DNA of 21,358 nucleotides from Kiritimatiellia bacterium (lineage in GTDB: Bacteria; Verrucomicrobiota; Kiritimatiellia; UBA8416; JABMPJ01), in assembly GCA_029939545.1 (NCBI GenBank), contig JAOZSS010000018.1, positions 1-21,358 on the forward strand, read 5' to 3'. The position numbers and the translations under genes are program-made. Positions 1-7,844 of this stretch are shown in pieces. The first letter of the stretch is position 1. Every line of letters starts with the position of its first letter. Below the pieces are notes generated by a model that worked only from the letters and a program-made list of their open reading frames with translations, was not told the origin of the DNA and did not search any database.

Positions 1-157
1 TCAATTGATCAACCCGTGCTGCTCAACCAAGAAATTTCAAATATATTTGGCTAGCTTTCTTTCTGCCCCGGCGCAGGCGTGCGCCAGTCACCCCGTGCCC
101 TGAACCCGCGGCCCCACGTCTCGGTGCAATGGCTTGCATCTCGCCGCCCTGCCGGTA

Positions 158-298
158 CTATACCCCGTGAACGGTTACGAAGTTCGTCGTATCGTAAAAC
201 AACGTGTCGTCTCCAAGGCCGTAATGCTCTTGAACGGTTACCATCCTCGCCATCCCGCCACCCACACCCATAACCAATGCTGTCATTGACTTCGGCAT
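158..298 (-). pseudogene. Transposase remnant (IS1634/IS4-like)
   Basis: A 46-codon open stretch on the minus strand reads VQEHYGLGDDTLFYDTTNF near its end and then hits a TAG. A YDTTNF-type segment preceded by an acidic, hydrophobic stretch is typical of the RNase-H-like core of IS1634/IS4-type transposases, where the first Asp is catalytic. Only this short part is recognisable; flanking sequence in all three minus frames gives no further transposase motif and no terminal inverted repeats were found. I read it as a scrap of an old insertion. The family assignment rests on one motif, so it is tentative. The rest of 1-401 holds nothing else I can support. Confidence 0.45.
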
Positions 299-401
299 GA
301 CGAATCAAGCGCTCTTCTACCGCATCCGCGCTGTGCGCTGACACCTGAAACCTCAACTCGGGGTTGTACCCTTGCAGTCGCTATTGTAAGATACACCCGA
401 C

Positions 402-1073
402 ATGCACCTCGAAGCGACCTATACACCTGACTCACCCTCGACTGAGAACATGGCGCGTGACGAAGCCATGCAGGAGTCGCTTGTGCCTTGCCTGCGGCTC
501 TATACTTGGAAGCCGGAGGCCATCTCGCTGGGTTGTTCGCAGCAGATTGATCTGCTCAATATGGAAGTTTGTCGCGAGCAGGGCGTCGTGGCAGTCAAGC
601 GTTTCACCGGCGGGGCCGCCGTATTGCACAAAGACGATCTGACCTACGCCTTCTTCTGGCCCGCGCGCGTGCCGCCACACTGCCGGGCCATTGATCTGCG
701 TATGCGGTTCAAGGAGATCTTCCTTGATTCGTTCAAGGAGCTGGGCGTGGAGGCGCAGGAGGCCGAGAACGCGAAGTGGCGGATGCCCAGCACCAATATC
801 TGTTTTCATGGTCAGGCGGCCAACGAGATCGTGATCGATGGGCGCAAGGTGGCGGGCAATGCGCAGCGTGTGACGCGCAAGGGGGTTTTCCAGCACGGCA
901 GCATTGTCTTCGTCGATCACGAGAAGTTGTTCTGCAAGTTGGTCGAAGCGGCCCGGCCATCCGGATCCGTTACAGGACTGACCGAACATGCCCCCGACGC
1001 CACGCCAGAGAAGCTGGCGTATCTCATGATCAAACACACCGCCCGCGTGTTTGAGCTGGAACTGGCCGAGTAG
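402..1073 (+). CDS. Lipoyl/octanoyl transferase (LipM/LplA-like)
   Basis: This 223-residue protein belongs to the biotin/lipoate protein ligase (BPL/LplA) fold family, which moves lipoyl or octanoyl groups onto the lysine of E2 and GcvH domains in the cytoplasm. Visible motifs are ENMARDEAM near residues 15-23, the acyl-binding RFTGGAAVLH at 67-76, CF at 134-135, GRKVAGNAQ at 147-155 with the conserved Lys149, and QHGSI at 164-168. Cys134 sits where LipM-type octanoyltransferases carry their acyl-thioester cysteine, so a transferase is at least as likely as an ATP-dependent ligase. The length is somewhat shorter than LipM or LplA, which usually approach 280 or more. The start has no clear Shine-Dalgarno; a weak promoter-like TTGTAC-N17-TAAGAT ends nine bases before the ATG, so the message could be nearly leaderless. 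The gene stands 65 nt upstream of the ABC exporter. Confidence 0.8.
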   Translation: MHLEATYTPDSPSTENMARDEAMQESLVPCLRLYTWKPEAISLGCSQQIDLLNMEVCREQGVVAVKRFTGGAAVLHKDDLTYAFFWPARVPPHCRAIDLRMRFKEIFLDSFKELGVEAQEAENAKWRMPSTNICFHGQAANEIVIDGRKVAGNAQRVTRKGVFQHGSIVFVDHEKLFCKLVEAARPSGSVTGLTEHAPDATPEKLAYLMIKHTARVFELELAE

Positions 1074-1138
1074 ATCACGAGGCTTGACTCCCTCTGTATC
1101 CAAGGTAGCTTCATACCCTTCTTGAGAGGGCAACACCG

Positions 1139-2881
1139 TTGGCACATAACAGCGAACATATCGTGAAGCGTTTCGCAGCCTATTACCGGCCGCATCGCGC
1201 ACTGTTCACGCTTGATCTCGTGACGGCGGCTCTGCGAGCTCTCTTCATTATAGTGATCCCATTCCTCGTTGTTCGCATGCTCAACAAGGAGCAGCTGGCG
1301 CAAGCGACGCTTGCAGATATCTGGACCACGATCGGCATTATTGGGGTCCTGATTCTCCTCATGGCCCTGGCGGAGTTCATCAACGTCAAGTGGGGGCACA
1401 TCCTGGGCACGCGCATCGAAACGGACATGCGCTCGGACCTCTTCCGCCACCTCCAGAAGCTCTCGTTCCACTACTTCGACAACACGAAGACCGGTCACAT
1501 CATGTCCCGGATCTCGAACGATCTCTTCACGATCGGCGAGCTGGCCCACCACGGGCCGGAGGATCTCTTTATATCGGTATGCCTCCTGACTGGATCGCTG
1601 GTCTTCATGTTCATCATGAACTGGGAGATGGCGGTCATCGTGCTGATCCCGATGCCGCTCATTCTGCTCTGGGGCAACATCTTTCGCGTACGCCTGCGGC
1701 GAACATTTCGCGAGGTGCGCGTCCGCGTGGCGGACATCAACAGCAACGTCGAAAATGCGATCCAGGGTATCCGCGAGGTGCAGTCGTATGGCAAAGAGAC
1801 ATATGCGATTGACCGGTTCGATGACGTGAACAACGAGTTCCGTACCGCCAAGAGCAATATGTACCACGCGATGGCCGGCTTCCATTCCGGGATGATGTTC
1901 TTCCTCGAGTTCTACTCGGTGCTCATTGTCGGCGGCGGTATGCTGCTGGTCTATCTCGGGCGGCTCGAGCTGGTGGAGCTGATCGGGTTTCTCATGTATC
2001 GCCGCTACATGTTTCAACCGATCCGCCGCCTGACAGGGTTCATGGAGGCGTATCAGCAGGGTGCCGCGGCGTTTGAGCGGTTCACCGAGATCATGGACGA
2101 AGAGCCAGCCATCGCAGACCGGCCGGACGCGATATCGCTCGACACGGTGGCGGGTGATATCACCTTCGAGGGGGTACGGTTCAAGTATGAAGACGATGCC
2201 CCGGCGTGGGTGCTGGAGGATGTCACGCTGCATGTGCCGCCGGGCAAGACGGTTGCGCTGGTTGGGGAGTCCGGCGCCGGGAAGTCGAGCCTTGCCGCGC
2301 TGATCCCGCGCTTCTACGAGCCGCAGCACGGCACGATACAGCTCGACGGACACAGCATCACGAACCTGAAGATGCGCGATCTGCGACGTCACGTCGGGAT
2401 CGTCCAGCAGAGCGTCTTCCTGTTCGATACCTCGATCCGTGAGAACATCATGTTTGGCCGTCCCGATGCCACGGAAGATGAACTCTATGCTGCGGCCCAC
2501 AACGCCCACATCTATGACTTCATAATGAGCCTGCCGGACGGGTTTGACACGCTTGTGGGTGAGCGTGGCGTCAAGCTCTCGGGAGGACAGAAGCAGCGTA
2601 TCTCGATTGCACGCCTCTTCCTGAAAGACCCGCCGGTCCTGATCTTTGACGAGGCCACCTCATCGCTCGACTCAGAATCTGAAGAATTGATCCAAAAATC
2701 GATGGAGACGCTCTGTCTTGGCCGCTCCACGCTCGTGATCGCCCATCGCCTTTCCACGGTTCGTAAGGCCGACTACACCTATGTGTTGCGCAACGGGCGC
2801 GTCGTTGAACAGGGAACCCATAGCGAGCTGGTTGAAGCAGGCGGCTACTATCGCGACCTCTACAACCGCAACATCCTTTAG
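1139..2881 (+). CDS. ABC exporter half-transporter, MsbA/multidrug type
   Basis: A 580-residue fused permease-ATPase that would work as a homodimer in the inner membrane, exporting a lipid, peptide or drug. Residues 1 to about 310 form the six-helix exporter domain; the segment HYFDNTKTGHIMSRISND is the usual intracellular coupling region. The ATPase follows with Walker A GESGAGKSS near 375, signature LSGGQKQR near 479, Walker B LIFDEATSSLDSE near 501 and the switch histidine in AHRLSTV near 535. All catalytic motifs are intact. The start is a TTG preceded by GAGAGGG with an 8-nt spacer; no in-frame ATG is placed as well. Substrate cannot be told from sequence. It converges on the antiporter pseudogene, with only about 30 nt between their ends. 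Confidence 0.93.
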   Translation: MAHNSEHIVKRFAAYYRPHRALFTLDLVTAALRALFIIVIPFLVVRMLNKEQLAQATLADIWTTIGIIGVLILLMALAEFINVKWGHILGTRIETDMRSDLFRHLQKLSFHYFDNTKTGHIMSRISNDLFTIGELAHHGPEDLFISVCLLTGSLVFMFIMNWEMAVIVLIPMPLILLWGNIFRVRLRRTFREVRVRVADINSNVENAIQGIREVQSYGKETYAIDRFDDVNNEFRTAKSNMYHAMAGFHSGMMFFLEFYSVLIVGGGMLLVYLGRLELVELIGFLMYRRYMFQPIRRLTGFMEAYQQGAAAFERFTEIMDEEPAIADRPDAISLDTVAGDITFEGVRFKYEDDAPAWVLEDVTLHVPPGKTVALVGESGAGKSSLAALIPRFYEPQHGTIQLDGHSITNLKMRDLRRHVGIVQQSVFLFDTSIRENIMFGRPDATEDELYAAAHNAHIYDFIMSLPDGFDTLVGERGVKLSGGQKQRISIARLFLKDPPVLIFDEATSSLDSESEELIQKSMETLCLGRSTLVIAHRLSTVRKADYTYVLRNGRVVEQGTHSELVEAGGYYRDLYNRNIL

Positions 2882-2912
2882 CAGGGGACAGGCCCTACCC
2901 GCACAGAGCGGA

Positions 2913-3680
2913 TTACGGCGCGCTGTTGAGCGTCTGGATGAACGTGCCAACATCCTTCGCCGCGAGCAGCGCATCGCGTGTCTCCCCTTTGCCCAGGATG
3001 CGGGCCGTGGCACCGAGCAGCTTCATGTGTGAATCGGGGTCGCTCACGCTGCTGAGGATTATGATGATGAGGCCGCACGGCTCGTTGTCGACCCCGCCGA
3101 AGACCACGCCGGTATTCAGGCGGGCCCAGATCACTACCGGTGTGTCGATGCCGAGCAGACGGCAATGCGGAATGGCCAAACCGTGGCCCATGCCAGTGGC
3201 GAAAAGCTTCTCACGTTCGGCCTCAGTCCCGACAGCAGTAGGTTGCGCGACGGATCGCTCGTACACTCGCCCTCCTTGGTGGCGGCCCGCAGTTCGGCCT
3301 CTTCGCCCGCCACCCAGCTTCGCCATTTCTCAAGCGAGAACCCCGACATCAGCGTACCGCCGATCTCGAAGACGCTGATCGAGGGCAGCAGAATGGCCGG
3401 GATAAGGGGCTCCTGCAGGATGGCCCCGATAGGCCGCTTCCACCGCGGCAACACCGGCTTGCGGGAAGACAAGATAGGGCAGGCACGACCCGATCGTGCG
3501 CAGGAACCACGGTCCCACCAGCATCCCGCCCAGCAACTGTCCCGCCGGCTCGGGCAGGTTCAGGCGGTTGAACAGCTTGCTGCCCAAATGCGCCGCCAGC
3601 ATCAGCGCCCCGAACGCCAGTATCTGTATCGGAATCACATCTTCCACCGTTGCCGCTGCAATGGGGAATATGGTAACCAT
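2913..3680 (-). pseudogene. Decayed Na+/H+ antiporter with C-terminal PTS EIIA-like domain
   Basis: Three minus-strand pieces in different frames make up one broken gene. The first (from 3680) has the opening of a CPA2-type cation/proton antiporter, with two hydrophobic helices and LPEPAGQLLGGMLVGP. The second (about 3410-3270) is the end of the membrane domain, ILLPSISVFEIGG followed by EKWRSWVAGEE, resembling the last helix of these antiporters. The third (about 3225-2913) is a PTS fructose-type EIIA domain, with GMGHGLAIPHC carrying the histidine that is phosphorylated in true EIIA proteins. The middle helices of the antiporter and the first part of EIIA are missing, so besides frameshifts there have been deletions. 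Antiporters fused to EIIA-like domains are known in several phyla, including PVC bacteria. No clear ribosome binding site precedes the ATG at 3680. Confidence 0.75.
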
Positions 3681-3772
3681 AATGGTCGGTATTTTAGAGG
3701 GGCGACGTCAGTGGGCCAAGAGCAATCTGCACCGCTCTCCGCTTTATGACTGAAACCCCGCCAACATATCAA

Positions 3773-3800
3773 TTGACATAGCCGCCCAATCCGCCATGAT
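3773..3800 (+). promoter_or_regulatory. Candidate sigma70-type promoter for the lipoprotein gene
   Basis: A perfect TTGACA (3773-3778) is followed after 16 nt by CATGAT (3795-3800). It points at the lipoprotein gene and would leave a leader of about 50 nt. It lies in the 176-nt gap between the antiporter pseudogene and this gene; nothing else stands out in that gap. Confidence 0.45.
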
Positions 3801-3856
3801 TCCGGTGAAACGGATGGTGGATTCACACTAACTTTGGCGAGAGGAGGCGACGGGAG

Positions 3857-4462
3857 ATGAGCAACACAACAAACATGGGAGATCGGAGCGTGGCAAAGCG
3901 ATACCGAGGCACCACAGCAATATCTGCTCGATCCTTAAAAACTCTGTGCACCCTGCTCATGATGGCTGGGTTGATTCTGCATACGGGATGTATTGCCCCT
4001 AAGGCCGTCATGCGTGCCCCTATTCCGAGGCTGACCCCGGGGATGGCGGCGGTTGGTGGCGCCGTGGCTGTGAGTGTAGTAGCAAACCAACGCGCCCGTC
4101 GGGCGGCGACTCCGCCGCCACTCACCGGAGGCTGGAAAGCAGGCGACTGGATTCCGGGAACCATCACGCTCAACAGTCTTGATGCCTCGCTGATCATGCC
4201 CATGCAGATCCAGCTCTCTGCCGGCACAGGCGGGATGACAGCAAGAAATCCAACGACAGGTGAGCTGTTCAGAGGAAACTACCATGGAAGAGGCACGCCA
4301 TACGCTGGGCGCCCGGTTCCTGCAGACGCTATCCTTCAGGGCGACCAGGGCTCGGTGCTGACTGTCCAGATGCAAATCATACCGGCGAGGTCCCCGACAC
4401 TCCCAACGGGATCCGGGAACGCAAGAGATAACGCAGGGAATCTCTATATCGTCAAATTCTGA
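3857..4462 (+). CDS. Small putative lipoprotein of unknown function
   Basis: The 201-residue product has a long basic N-terminus, a hydrophobic stretch (about 30-41) and a lipobox-like LHTGC with the cysteine at residue 45, so it is probably lipidated and held in the cell envelope. After it comes a short hydrophobic AVGGAVAVSVVAN segment and an RARRAATPPP linker. The C-terminal part (about 90-201) contains TARNPTTGELFRGNY, a stretch resembling a TA-NP-TGE-F-G-Y pattern I associate with small secreted proteins of unassigned function, and ends in GNLYIVKF. The start is well supported: GAGGAGG at 3841-3847 with a 9-nt spacer. The unusually long n-region leaves Met7 as an alternative start. I do not recognise a named function. 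Confidence 0.75.
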   Translation: MSNTTNMGDRSVAKRYRGTTAISARSLKTLCTLLMMAGLILHTGCIAPKAVMRAPIPRLTPGMAAVGGAVAVSVVANQRARRAATPPPLTGGWKAGDWIPGTITLNSLDASLIMPMQIQLSAGTGGMTARNPTTGELFRGNYHGRGTPYAGRPVPADAILQGDQGSVLTVQMQIIPARSPTLPTGSGNARDNAGNLYIVKF

Positions 4463-4531
4463 GTGAGGCGGCAAGGTATTCGTCCTGCCTTGACCAAGAA
4501 GAAGGATCTTCAGCCAGCGAATCCACGGCAT

Positions 4532-4556
4532 TTCATGATGGTGCGACCATCATGAA
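4532..4556. repeat. Perfect 11-bp inverted repeat
   Basis: TTCATGATGGT, a GCG centre, then ACCATCATGAA: a perfect dyad 70 nt after the lipoprotein stop. It lacks a following T-run, so it is a poor intrinsic terminator. It could be an operator for a dimeric regulator or an mRNA 3' stem. An ATG in its right arm opens a 50-codon frame that has no ribosome binding site. Confidence 0.6.
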
Positions 4557-4617
4557 CCTTGGATTCATCGCGCTGTGGTCGGGGCAGGCGAGCACTGTCC
4601 GTGAGCATGGGTGGTCG

Positions 4618-4788
4618 TCAACGCTGCTCATGGTGGACGGCGGGCTGTTCCTGATTCTCTTCATCCTGCTCATCCATGTTGAACGTCATTCCCCTTGCTT
4701 TTAATCGTCGTACCGAGTTGGCGACCACTACCGTGTTGCTGAATACCATCCCGAAGGCGCAGACGGGACAGACCATGCCGGATACCAT
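4618..4788 (-). pseudogene. Unassigned coding remnant, possibly a heavy-metal P-type ATPase end
   Basis: Within the roughly 700-nt stretch 4463-5159, which holds no convincing gene, the minus strand is open from 4842 to 4618. It reads GMVCPVCAFGMVFSNTVVV followed by ANSVRRLKARG and an acidic tail. The FSNTVVVANSVRRL part resembles the last membrane helix and NSLRLR motif with which P1B-type metal ATPases often end. Alternatively the GMVCPVC piece recalls a heavy-metal-binding (HMA) motif. The match is short and no ATPase motif is found upstream, so I give it only as a possible fragment. Confidence 0.2.
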
Positions 4789-4890
4789 CAGGTCGAGTGT
4801 TTGGAACTCGCGCCCTTCCGGTGGCGCTGTGAAGGCGTCGGCTCATCGAACAGCGCATTCATTTCCATCACCGACTGGTCTCCATTCACC

Positions 4891-4909
4891 CCTTCCCAAA
4901 CGGGGAAGG
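4891..4909. repeat. Hairpin in a gene-poor stretch
   Basis: CCTTCCC, an AAACG loop and GGGAAGG form a perfect 7-bp stem. No T-run follows. It is the only distinct structure between 4789 and 5140, where I see no supportable gene. Confidence 0.4.
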
Positions 4910-5159
4910 CTCATCCACTCGCTGAACTGGAGATCCAAACAGATGGGCTGGATATTTTCATTCGCCATGTGGGCCAGATTGTTGGCGCATCCGAACGGGG
5001 ACGCTTCGTCCTGGCCGGTGAGTTGGAGCGGGAGCTTGGTGCGGGAAGGTATGAGACGGTGGGAGAGTGGTAAAGGTAGAAGTTTGCAGGATGCCACGCG
5101 CAAATTGCCGTTGACTTGTTTCAGCCTCAGCCCCATTAATGAGTTCATAGGAAGACAAC

Positions 5160-5835
5160 ATGGATTCCAAGCGACAAGTGGAAATTTCGCGCGAGGCCCT
5201 ACAAGCTGGTCGAGCACTGTCCTCGACTCTCTAAGCTATGCTACTGGGCCGGGACATCTGCGATTGCCATCGAGGAACTGCACCACAGACAGTCTTTTGA
5301 CCTGGATTTTCACACGCGCGAAGCGCTCTACAATGTACGTCCGATTCTGGCTGAAATCCGGGCGGCATTCCCCGGAGCATTTGAGGTCGTGCAAGCGCCC
5401 GATGAGTTTGGGTCCAGCTTTCAGGGGGTCTTGACTCTGCCGAATGGTGAGCGAATCACCATTGAGGTACTCTCGAACTATGAGGACGTTCCAGCTTCAG
5501 ACCTCGTGGATTCAACTACATCGCACGGCATAAAACGCGTCTCGCTTGCCCGGTACCTGGCTGACAAGATTCAGTGCGTTGTAAAGCGCGTTGAGGCCCG
5601 TGACCTAGTGGACATTATGTTTGTCTTGCACGTGAATCCATCCATGGAGGAACTGGCTCATCGTTTACTGGCCGATCAGGATACGCTACTGCTTGTCGAG
5701 AGGCTGCTCGCGTGGAGCGACGCGGATATAGAGAAGGATTTGCGGGCCTACGACGACGTATCACCAACCGACGCACAAGAAGCTCGCGATCTCTTGCTGG
5801 AGTGGATCAAGACGGATGTTGCGGAGGACGCTTAA
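5160..5835 (+). pseudogene. Frameshifted AbiEii/AbiGii-type nucleotidyltransferase toxin
   Basis: Type IV toxin-antitoxin systems use AbiEii-like nucleotidyltransferases. From about 5190 one frame reads LVEHCPRLSKLCYWAGTSAI and then SFDLDFHT, matching the family's GT/S motif and DxD metal-binding motif, and continues to the TAA at 5835 with KIQCVVKRVEARDLVDIMFVL, the usual C-terminal helix pair. That frame has no ATG, GTG or TTG before the motifs. The only good start is the ATG at 5160, behind AGGAAG with a 5-nt spacer. It reads MDSKRQVEISREAL in a different frame and stops within 25 codons. A one-base shift near 5195-5215 would join the two into about 225 residues, a normal size. An internal restart near 5389 would lose the active site. 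No AbiEi antitoxin is visible alongside. A sequencing error is the main alternative to true decay. Confidence 0.7.
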
Positions 5836-5856
5836 GCAGTGAAAAGCAACTGCTTA
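5833..5856. terminator. Stem-loop at the end of the AbiEii-like gene
   Basis: TAAGCAGT, eight loop bases and ACTGCTTA form a perfect 8-bp stem whose first bases are the stop codon itself. There is no T-run, so it may be a weak or Rho-assisted terminator or a 3' protecting stem. The following 186 nt up to 6042 show no gene. Confidence 0.35.
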
Positions 5857-6042
5857 GTGCTTGCTGGACAAACGGTTACAGACTGAGCAGTTGGACTAAG
5901 CGTATCGGACAAAGTGTGGGAACTAAGAAAGGGATGAAGTGTAGGGTGTGTTCGAAGGGATATATGGGGGCAGGAGGAGCTAACCGCCCACCCCCTTTAG
6001 ATGAAATCATCCAGACATTCGTGTTCCGCGCCTCGCGACTGC

Positions 6043-6453
6043 TCACTGCCCCTTCTGCTTCACCTCGCGCGCCTGTAGCGGGTAGCGGATCTTCATGTCG
6101 CCATCCAGCATGACTTCCACCCAGTAAGTGCCGGGCGTCTCGAACTTGACGTTGAGGAAGATCTCCACGCTCGTGGCGGTGGCCATGTTGTGGGGGAGGC
6201 GAATGGGAACTTGCTTGCCCTGGCTGATGACCGTAACCCCATCGGTCCCGATGAGGCGGCTCTCCTGGGTGAACTCGCCCTCGCCGCAGCACCAACGGTT
6301 GACCAGGCAGAGCTTTTGGAATAAGGCCGGATACTTTGGCACGCCCAATCCATCGAACAACCCGATCAGGATGAACTTCCCATTGCGCTCCTGACGCACG
6401 TCATCACACAGTAGACTCGATTGCAGATCTGGTAAAATATCGTTTTCAGCCAT
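6043..6453 (-). CDS. DUF6941-like protein of unknown function
   Basis: The 136-residue product opens MAENDILPDLQSSLLCDDVR and continues with GKFILIGLFDGLGVP, a pattern I associate with the DUF6941 family of small predicted beta-sandwich proteins common in PVC and other environmental bacteria. No signal peptide or membrane helix is seen, so it should be cytoplasmic. The second half, with PGTYWVEVMLDGDMKIRYPL, looks like a beta-rich domain. I chose the ATG at 6453 over the one at 6483 because GGAG lies 9 nt before it in the message. It is downstream of and co-directional with the acyltransferase gene, separated by a dispersed repeat. Function unknown. Confidence 0.7.
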   Translation of the reverse strand: MAENDILPDLQSSLLCDDVRQERNGKFILIGLFDGLGVPKYPALFQKLCLVNRWCCGEGEFTQESRLIGTDGVTVISQGKQVPIRLPHNMATATSVEIFLNVKFETPGTYWVEVMLDGDMKIRYPLQAREVKQKGQ

Positions 6454-6489
6454 ATTCTCTTTCTCCGAAGTTTGTTGTCCCAAAGGAGA

Positions 6490-6572
6490 CCCCTCGACTT
6501 CGCTCGGGATGCCAGCTCGGGAATTCCCAGGTTTCCTCAGGAAGTGTCATGCTGAGCCTGTCGAAGCATCTC
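6490..6572. repeat. Dyad repeat of a widely dispersed intergenic type
   Basis: The arms read CTCGACTTCGCTCGGGATG (from about 6492) and GTCATGCTGAGCCTGTCGAA (from 6546). They are imperfect reverse complements, with a TTCCTCAGGAA palindrome between them. Sequences of the kind GATGCTTCGACAGGCTCAGC are scattered between genes of many environmental bacteria from memory. Here the element begins directly after the acyltransferase stop and fills the gap to the DUF6941-like gene, so its transcript would fold into a long stem between two co-directional genes. Confidence 0.55.
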
Positions 6573-7433
6573 CTATTCCTCATCAATCGTTCCTCCCCAC
6601 TCGTTCAGGGAGCCACGGATGAAGTTGACTACGATCGCGTGCGCATCCCGGCTCTTGAAAGGTGGCATGATAGGGGGTGCAAAGCGGAAGTGGATCGGCA
6701 GGGAGCGATCCAGCGACCCGAAGTCCCGTACGAGTTTCCCCACGCGCATGAAGTCGGTCTTGAGTGCGATCGGCACCACCGGCACGCCGGCACGCTCGGC
6801 CAGTTTAACGCCCAGAGTGTTGAACTGCCGTGGGGTGAACGTGGGCGAGCGCGTGGCCTGCGGAAAGACCGCGATGGAGCGCCCGCTCTTGAGCAATTCA
6901 ATCCCGCGCGACAGCACGAACTTCAGGTCCGCGCGGGGATCTTTCCTTGTAACCGCGATGGGGTGGGTGGCCTTGAGGAGCGTTCCGAAGAAGGGATACG
7001 CGAGCAGCGCTTGCTTCAATATAAAGGAGATGTCGCCGCGTGCCATCAGGATGCTGGGCAGGAAGAACGTCTCTATCATGCTCATGTGATTGCTGATGTA
7101 AACGGCCGGCCCCTCCAGCTTGAGCGTCTCCTCCATTCCCGTGATGTCGACCTCGCCCCCTGCGGCTTCCATCACGTGGATCAGTTCCTCGGACTCCCAG
7201 CGCCACCGGGCGGGATCGTGCCGCCCTTGTTTGGAGGCCCGCGCACCACCGATGATAACACGCGCCGCGTGCCAGTAGACCCAGCCATCCCACCGGCCCA
7301 GTAGTCGGCTTACCCCAACGCGGCGACCGGTTTCCGGCGTGCGGTAGCCGCCGCTGGTGCAGAGACTCCGGATCAGTTCCGATTCCGCGTGCGCGGGTGG
7401 GATCGTTGTGATGGCGGTTGTGGGGTTGGCCAT
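6573..7433 (-). CDS. 1-acyl-glycerol-phosphate acyltransferase-like (PlsC family)
   Basis: A 286-residue member of the glycerolipid acyltransferase family, which transfers fatty acyl chains to lysophosphatidic acid or a related acceptor at the inner membrane. The four family blocks are visible: NHMSMIET (the HX4D/E catalytic box, here with Glu), then ILKQALLAYPFFG and AVTRKDPR, then FPQATRSP in place of the usual FPEGTRS, and VPVVPIALKTDF. Gln for Glu in block III is seen in a known subset; Ala for Gly is less usual. The start at 7433 has AGGAG 8 nt upstream, better than the ATG at 7493. It is transcribed away from the nusA operon, with about 400 nt between the two starts. The true substrate is not certain. 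Confidence 0.85.
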   Translation of the reverse strand: MANPTTAITTIPPAHAESELIRSLCTSGGYRTPETGRRVGVSRLLGRWDGWVYWHAARVIIGGARASKQGRHDPARWRWESEELIHVMEAAGGEVDITGMEETLKLEGPAVYISNHMSMIETFFLPSILMARGDISFILKQALLAYPFFGTLLKATHPIAVTRKDPRADLKFVLSRGIELLKSGRSIAVFPQATRSPTFTPRQFNTLGVKLAERAGVPVVPIALKTDFMRVGKLVRDFGSLDRSLPIHFRFAPPIMPPFKSRDAHAIVVNFIRGSLNEWGGTIDEE

Positions 7434-7572
7434 GGGCGGTTCTCCTGGGTGGCTACACGAGGTCACACGCATCAGCGGGCATCCAGTGGGCATTTTCGCC
7501 GTCTCACTTCACGTTGCAGCGTAAAGGGCATATCATGCCTCCTTAGTTTTCGTAGTTCCAGACAGTATTCCA

Positions 7573-7597
7573 CTGTCGTGGGGTGCTGTCACGACAG
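7573..7597. repeat. Inverted repeat in the plsC-like/nusA divergent region
   Basis: CTGTCGTG, nine bases, then CACGACAG: a perfect 8-bp dyad about 140 nt before the acyltransferase start and about 95 nt upstream of the nusA promoter. It might be an operator. No gene is seen in 7434-7689. Confidence 0.4.
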
Positions 7598-7689
7598 AAT
7601 GGACGGCAGATCTTCCTCTCTTGGATCCACTGATCACGGAACACTCATCACTGAATCCTCCACGAACGCGGAAAATGCTCGATGGGGGC

Positions 7690-7719
7690 TTGACGGTTTG
7701 GGGCGGGCGGGCATACAGT
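7690..7719 (+). promoter_or_regulatory. Candidate promoter of the nusA operon
   Basis: TTGACG at 7690-7695 and TACAGT at 7714-7719 with an 18-nt spacer (CATACA at 7712 with 16 nt is an alternative). Transcription would begin near 7726, just ahead of the leader hairpin, leaving a leader of about 120 nt before nusA. Confidence 0.5.
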
Positions 7720-7749
7720 ATCGGTCGCCCTTTACATTGTGGTTTCGTG

Positions 7750-7775
7750 AAGAGTGGGCTACACCCCACTCTTTT
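7750..7775 (+). promoter_or_regulatory. Leader hairpin with T-run, resembling the rimP-operon leader
   Basis: AAGAGTGGG (7750-7758), a six-base loop and CCCACTCTT (7765-7773) form a perfect 9-bp stem ending in TTTT. It has the look of an intrinsic terminator 70 nt before nusA, so it may be an attenuator. A hairpin of nearly this sequence (AGAGTGGG paired with CCCACTCT and T-run) is found before rimP in proteobacteria. Here rimP is absent and nusA follows. Confidence 0.6.
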
Positions 7776-7844
7776 GCATGTATGGGGTCAGTGGATTGCG
7801 GATAGCAAGCGGGGCCAAGAGGCCTCGATGGAGAGAGATGGGTC

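Noticed and set aside
917..2509. 530-codon minus-strand ORF opposite the ABC exporter
   Set aside because: His/Arg/Asp/Glu-rich antisense shadow of a clearly conserved ABC transporter.
4552..4704. 50-codon plus-strand ORF with a hydrophobic segment (LLMVDGGLFLILFILLIHV)
   Set aside because: Its ATG sits in a palindrome arm with no ribosome binding site, it overlaps a possible minus-strand remnant, and I recognise no relative.
4676..5434. 252-codon plus-strand ORF
   Set aside because: It has Arg/Ser/Trp-rich composition and no motif, and it overlaps the recognisable AbiEii frame; it looks like chance.
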